Source: Ktedonobacter robiniae
Lineage (GTDB): Bacteria > Chloroflexota > Ktedonobacteria > Ktedonobacterales > Ktedonobacteraceae
DNA length: 64,000 nt
Assembly: GCF_016587375.1 (NCBI RefSeq)
Contig: NZ_BNJG01000001.1
Location: 992,001-1,056,000, forward strand
Direction of reading: 5' to 3'
Every line of letters starts with the position of its first letter. The stretch's first letter is position 1. Below the pieces are notes generated by a model. That model was not told the DNA's origin. It searched no databases and was given only the letters and a program-made list of their open reading frames with translations. The translations under genes and the position numbers were made by a program. This document shows positions 61,770 through 64,000 of the stretch, piece after piece.

Positions 61770-61889
61770 TTGTATCCTTTCTTCACGCTTGGCTGCTCTT
61801 AAGCCCTCTTGCGACTGTGCTTCTCTGCTGGAAAAAAGATTGAAGTTAATGATTGCAGCGTAGCATGGAGCCTACGAACCGTCAAGCCC

Positions 61890-61953
61890 GATGCTGCTCA
61901 AACACGCGTCTACATATGGTGCATCATATGTAGACGCGTGTTTGAGCAGCATC
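61890..61953. terminator. Long perfect hairpin after the ECF sigma gene
   Basis: GATGCTGCTCAAACACGCGT to its complement (29 bp) with a 6-nt loop, 22 nt past the sigma stop on the minus strand. Confidence 0.8.
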
Positions 61954-61975
61954 ATCCCTTCACAGCCATACACGC

Positions 61976-62599
61976 TTATGAGGTGAGGGCGGCTCGTAAC
62001 AGAGGGCGGGCACGCTGAAAGTAGGTCTTGGCTGTGTTCTCCGGCATGCCCAGGATGCGCCCAATTTCGCCAAAGGTCAGTTCTTCCTGATAGCGCAAAA
62101 GTACAATTGAGCGAAAACGAGGGGGTAAGGCCAGAATAGCGCGCCGAAGGGCCGTGCGTATATCTTTACGCTCCAGTTCTTCATCGGGCTGGGGATGATT
62201 ATCGGCAATCGTATAGGGCCAGGAGTTTTCATCGTCCTCCAGCGGCACATCGAGTTCACAAAAGAGCAACGGGCGTCGCTTGCGCAATTCATCGGTACAG
62301 CGATTGGCCGCGACCTGGAAGAGCCAGGACTTCAAGGGCGCGTGTGAGGTCTGACGCGACCAGTTGGCCCGCAATTTGGGCACATAAATGTAAAGCTGCA
62401 TAAAGACGCTCTGGACAATATCGCGCGTCTGCTCATAATCGCTGATATGTGTATAGACAAATTTACATAAAATGGCCGAATAGCGTTGCATCAGGGTTTC
62501 AAAGGCCGCCTGGTCGCCATTCTCTATGTGTTCAAGCAATATATCATCTGCAAGTGACGCAGGTGCAGCATAGACATGTGCGTGTGTTGTTTTCATCAT
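61976..62599 (-). CDS. RNA polymerase ECF-type sigma factor
   Basis: 207 residues. Region 2: AAFETLMQRYSAILCKFVYTHISDYEQTRDIVQSVFMQLYIYVPKL and LKSWLFQVAANRCTDELRKRR. Region 4: ALRRAILALPPRFRSIVLLRYQEELTFGEIGRILGMPENTAKTYFQRARPLLR. No region 3. Between them is an acidic linker. No anti-sigma gene is adjacent, which is unusual for this group. It starts at a double ATG. Confidence 0.9.
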   Translation of the reverse strand: MMKTTHAHVYAAPASLADDILLEHIENGDQAAFETLMQRYSAILCKFVYTHISDYEQTRDIVQSVFMQLYIYVPKLRANWSRQTSHAPLKSWLFQVAANRCTDELRKRRPLLFCELDVPLEDDENSWPYTIADNHPQPDEELERKDIRTALRRAILALPPRFRSIVLLRYQEELTFGEIGRILGMPENTAKTYFQRARPLLRAALTS

Positions 62600-63074
62600 A
62601 CATTTTCCTGAATATAGTCACCAGACAGAATTCTGGAATAGACACTCTGCTCTATCCCTACACTACCAGACAAACCTCAAGATTTTTTTAAGTTCTTCAA
62701 AAAGTTTTGTAAATGAAGCCGTTTTCTCTCCAAAAGGTCATAGTATTCACCCGCAAAAATGCAGACCGGGAGACAATACTATACACTTACCCGGGGAGAA
62801 GGAAGCGCTGGCACTCAAGAGGGAGGGACAGGTAAGAATTCCAGTGACACCTGGGCAGCACTCAGGAATTCCAGTGACACCTGATGCAACACTATTGCAT
62901 AAGATACATTACTGGGCATATAATGTTGGCAATAGCCAGAAGCCCGGGTAATATAGGCAAAATATTAAGACATCTAGAACACCCTCTTACTCATTTAAAA
63001 GCCCAGGTATAGCCAGAACTTACCTATTTACAACGACGAACACCCGACATAATTTATCTGAGGAGACTCGGCGC
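62600..63074. other. Gene-free region with an 18-bp direct repeat and an inverted repeat
   Basis: GAATTCCAGTGACACCTG occurs at 62836-62853 and 62866-62883 (30-bp period, about three turns). ATAGTATT (62740-62747) and AATACTAT (62775-62782) form a spaced inverted repeat between the sigma gene and the next gene. Both could be regulator sites. Confidence 0.45.
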
Positions 63075-64000
63075 ATGCCTGACATTCCATCACAAGATGA
63101 TGAGCAATCGAGATATTATCCACCAGCCCCGACAGACGACGATGACGACTCTCTATATGAGGACCAGGATACCGCGACCACCCCACGCCGCCGTCCCAGG
63201 CGTCACTATGTCTACCACACAGGCGAATATACCGACCAGCCAAGTGTCAGACGCGCCTCGCGCCCGCAAACGCTAGAGCAAGAACACGCCTCCTATGCGC
63301 AGCATAACGCCACATACGCAGAGGATTTCGACGATGTGGAATATGATGACGCACATGGAGAGTTCTTCGCGGACGAGGAAGAAGAGACTATAGATCTTCC
63401 CTTTGAAGAGGAAGAGCCTCTGGAGCCGGAAGAGGAGGTGGCCGCTCCGCAGCGCCAGGTAAACAAGAAGCCAGGCCGTGCCTCTCAGGGGAAGCAGGTA
63501 CGCACACACTATCCACGCCGTTTCTTAGAGGATGATGAGGAAGAGCTTGTCGACCCCGATACAAAGACCCGTGCCACCAGTAAAACTCCTGGCGAGGCGC
63601 GCGACCTTGTCGTGGTCAGCGGCACAACCCGCTTTCTACCAGAGGAAGAGGAGGAGGATCCCGAGGACAGGTCCTCGCGCTTGCCTCGCACCCCACGTAC
63701 GGCTCACCAGCGCGCGGTAGCCACTCCTCGCACTCAAGCACGTAAATATACCAGTGTCTATGAGCCAACAGCGCCTGCACCTACGCGTGCGCCGCGCTAT
63801 CGTCGCCCTTTGCGAGAAGCGCCTGAGCCTCGGCTCCCTTTGCCCGCGTTCTTCAAAGATCGCAACGTGCTTCTATTTATCGCCGTGGCACTCCTCATCC
63901 TGGTGCTCCTGCCACTGGGATTCAACTACATCCGTGGCAATAATTCCTCTGCCATCACTCTGCCCAATCCGCTTAATATCGGCAATGCAGTGACACCAAC
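63075..64000 (+). CDS. Acidic single-pass membrane protein, N-terminal part (3' end outside window)
   Basis: The frame is open from ATG 63075 (GAGGAG ahead) to the window end, 308 codons with no stop. About 260 residues of disordered, Asp/Glu-, Arg- and Pro-rich sequence (EEEEPLEPEEEV-like runs and RRPRR runs) lead to one membrane span (NVLLFIAVALLILVLLPLGF) near 275-298. A small-residue-rich outer part begins after. The plan resembles the M23 peptidase at 25.3 kb, which also has a long disordered cytoplasmic arm, but the outer domain is not visible. Confidence 0.7.
   Translation, partial: MPDIPSQDDEQSRYYPPAPTDDDDDSLYEDQDTATTPRRRPRRHYVYHTGEYTDQPSVRRASRPQTLEQEHASYAQHNATYAEDFDDVEYDDAHGEFFADEEEETIDLPFEEEEPLEPEEEVAAPQRQVNKKPGRASQGKQVRTHYPRRFLEDDEEELVDPDTKTRATSKTPGEARDLVVVSGTTRFLPEEEEEDPEDRSSRLPRTPRTAHQRAVATPRTQARKYTSVYEPTAPAPTRAPRYRRPLREAPEPRLPLPAFFKDRNVLLFIAVALLILVLLPLGFNYIRGNNSSAITLPNPLNIGNAVTP

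Noticed and set aside
364..61953. Long hairpins as copies of one MITE family
   Set aside because: Arm sequences differ from each other, and target-site duplications or a shared terminal sequence are lacking; only the short flanking motif is shared.
1..64000. CRISPR arrays, tRNA and rRNA genes
   Set aside because: No regular repeat-spacer series, cloverleaf T-arm/anticodon combination or rRNA-like stretch was seen.

Overview
The window most resembles the chromosome of a filamentous Ktedonobacteria-type member of the Chloroflexota. No ribosomal marker is present. The assignment rests on gene style: several Hanks-type Ser/Thr kinases (one with a jelly-roll ectodomain, one fused to a zinc ribbon and TPRs), FHA, HEAT, pentapeptide and KGG proteins, a mid-50s G+C feel, and short operons on both strands separated by long hairpins. 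I saw no tRNA, rRNA or CRISPR array.

Layout. 1-5.3 kb: the end of a methyltransferase, a receptor-type kinase, a DUF402 protein and a sugar-type ABC binding lipoprotein. 5.3-11 kb: a purine catabolism operon (adenine deaminase, FAD subunit, fused 2Fe-2S/molybdopterin dehydrogenase). 11-14 kb: a URO-D family protein and a putrescine-type aminotransferase. 14.2-19.7 kb: a probable integrated element with a large serine recombinase, three small co-oriented genes, an excisionase-like HTH gene behind a palindrome-rich control region, and cargo (HNH nuclease, DUF6173-like protein, membrane protein). 20-22.5 kb: a tightly overlapping GT2 / DUF2064 / radical SAM operon. 22.6-31.6 kb: FlgM-like protein, MurJ, M23 peptidase, KGG protein, a histidine kinase/receiver pair and a HEAT-repeat protein. 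32-38 kb: a kinase, a GNAT, a kinase-TPR protein and its degenerate pseudokinase-TPR paralogue. 38.7-49.8 kb: aconitase, a NadD-like enzyme, a double-FHA protein, a CocE-type hydrolase, metG with a methionine-rich leader peptide, dienelactone hydrolase and a GNAT. 50-53 kb: acyl-CoA dehydrogenase, CitE-like lyase and a LysR regulator. 53.3-64 kb: a frameshifted AAA/winged-helix protein, succinate-semialdehyde dehydrogenase, pentapeptide and LURP-one proteins, a receiver, LOG, a 33-residue membrane peptide, NUDIX, a glutamine-synthetase-family ligase, an ECF sigma factor and the start of an acidic single-pass membrane protein.

Two non-coding signals stand out. First, upstream of metG (minus strand) lies a 41-codon ORF with nine Met codons, followed by an alternative hairpin and a 27-bp perfect hairpin with a U-rich 3' side. 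That 3' arm can also pair with the metG Shine-Dalgarno. This has the architecture of a leader-peptide attenuator sensing Met-tRNA(Met). Second, about twenty long, nearly perfect hairpins (stems about 20-37 bp) sit 0-150 nt after stop codons. Each has a private arm sequence; several share the same loop, and five are flanked by a common short motif. They look like a lineage-specific class of 3'-end element.

How the genes may work together: adenine to urate in the purine operon; C4/C5 CoA-ester metabolism at 50-52 kb; and possibly a dispersed putrescine/4-aminobutyrate route (aminotransferase at 12.5 kb, semialdehyde dehydrogenase at 55 kb, PuuA-like ligase at 60.4 kb). The last is inference only.
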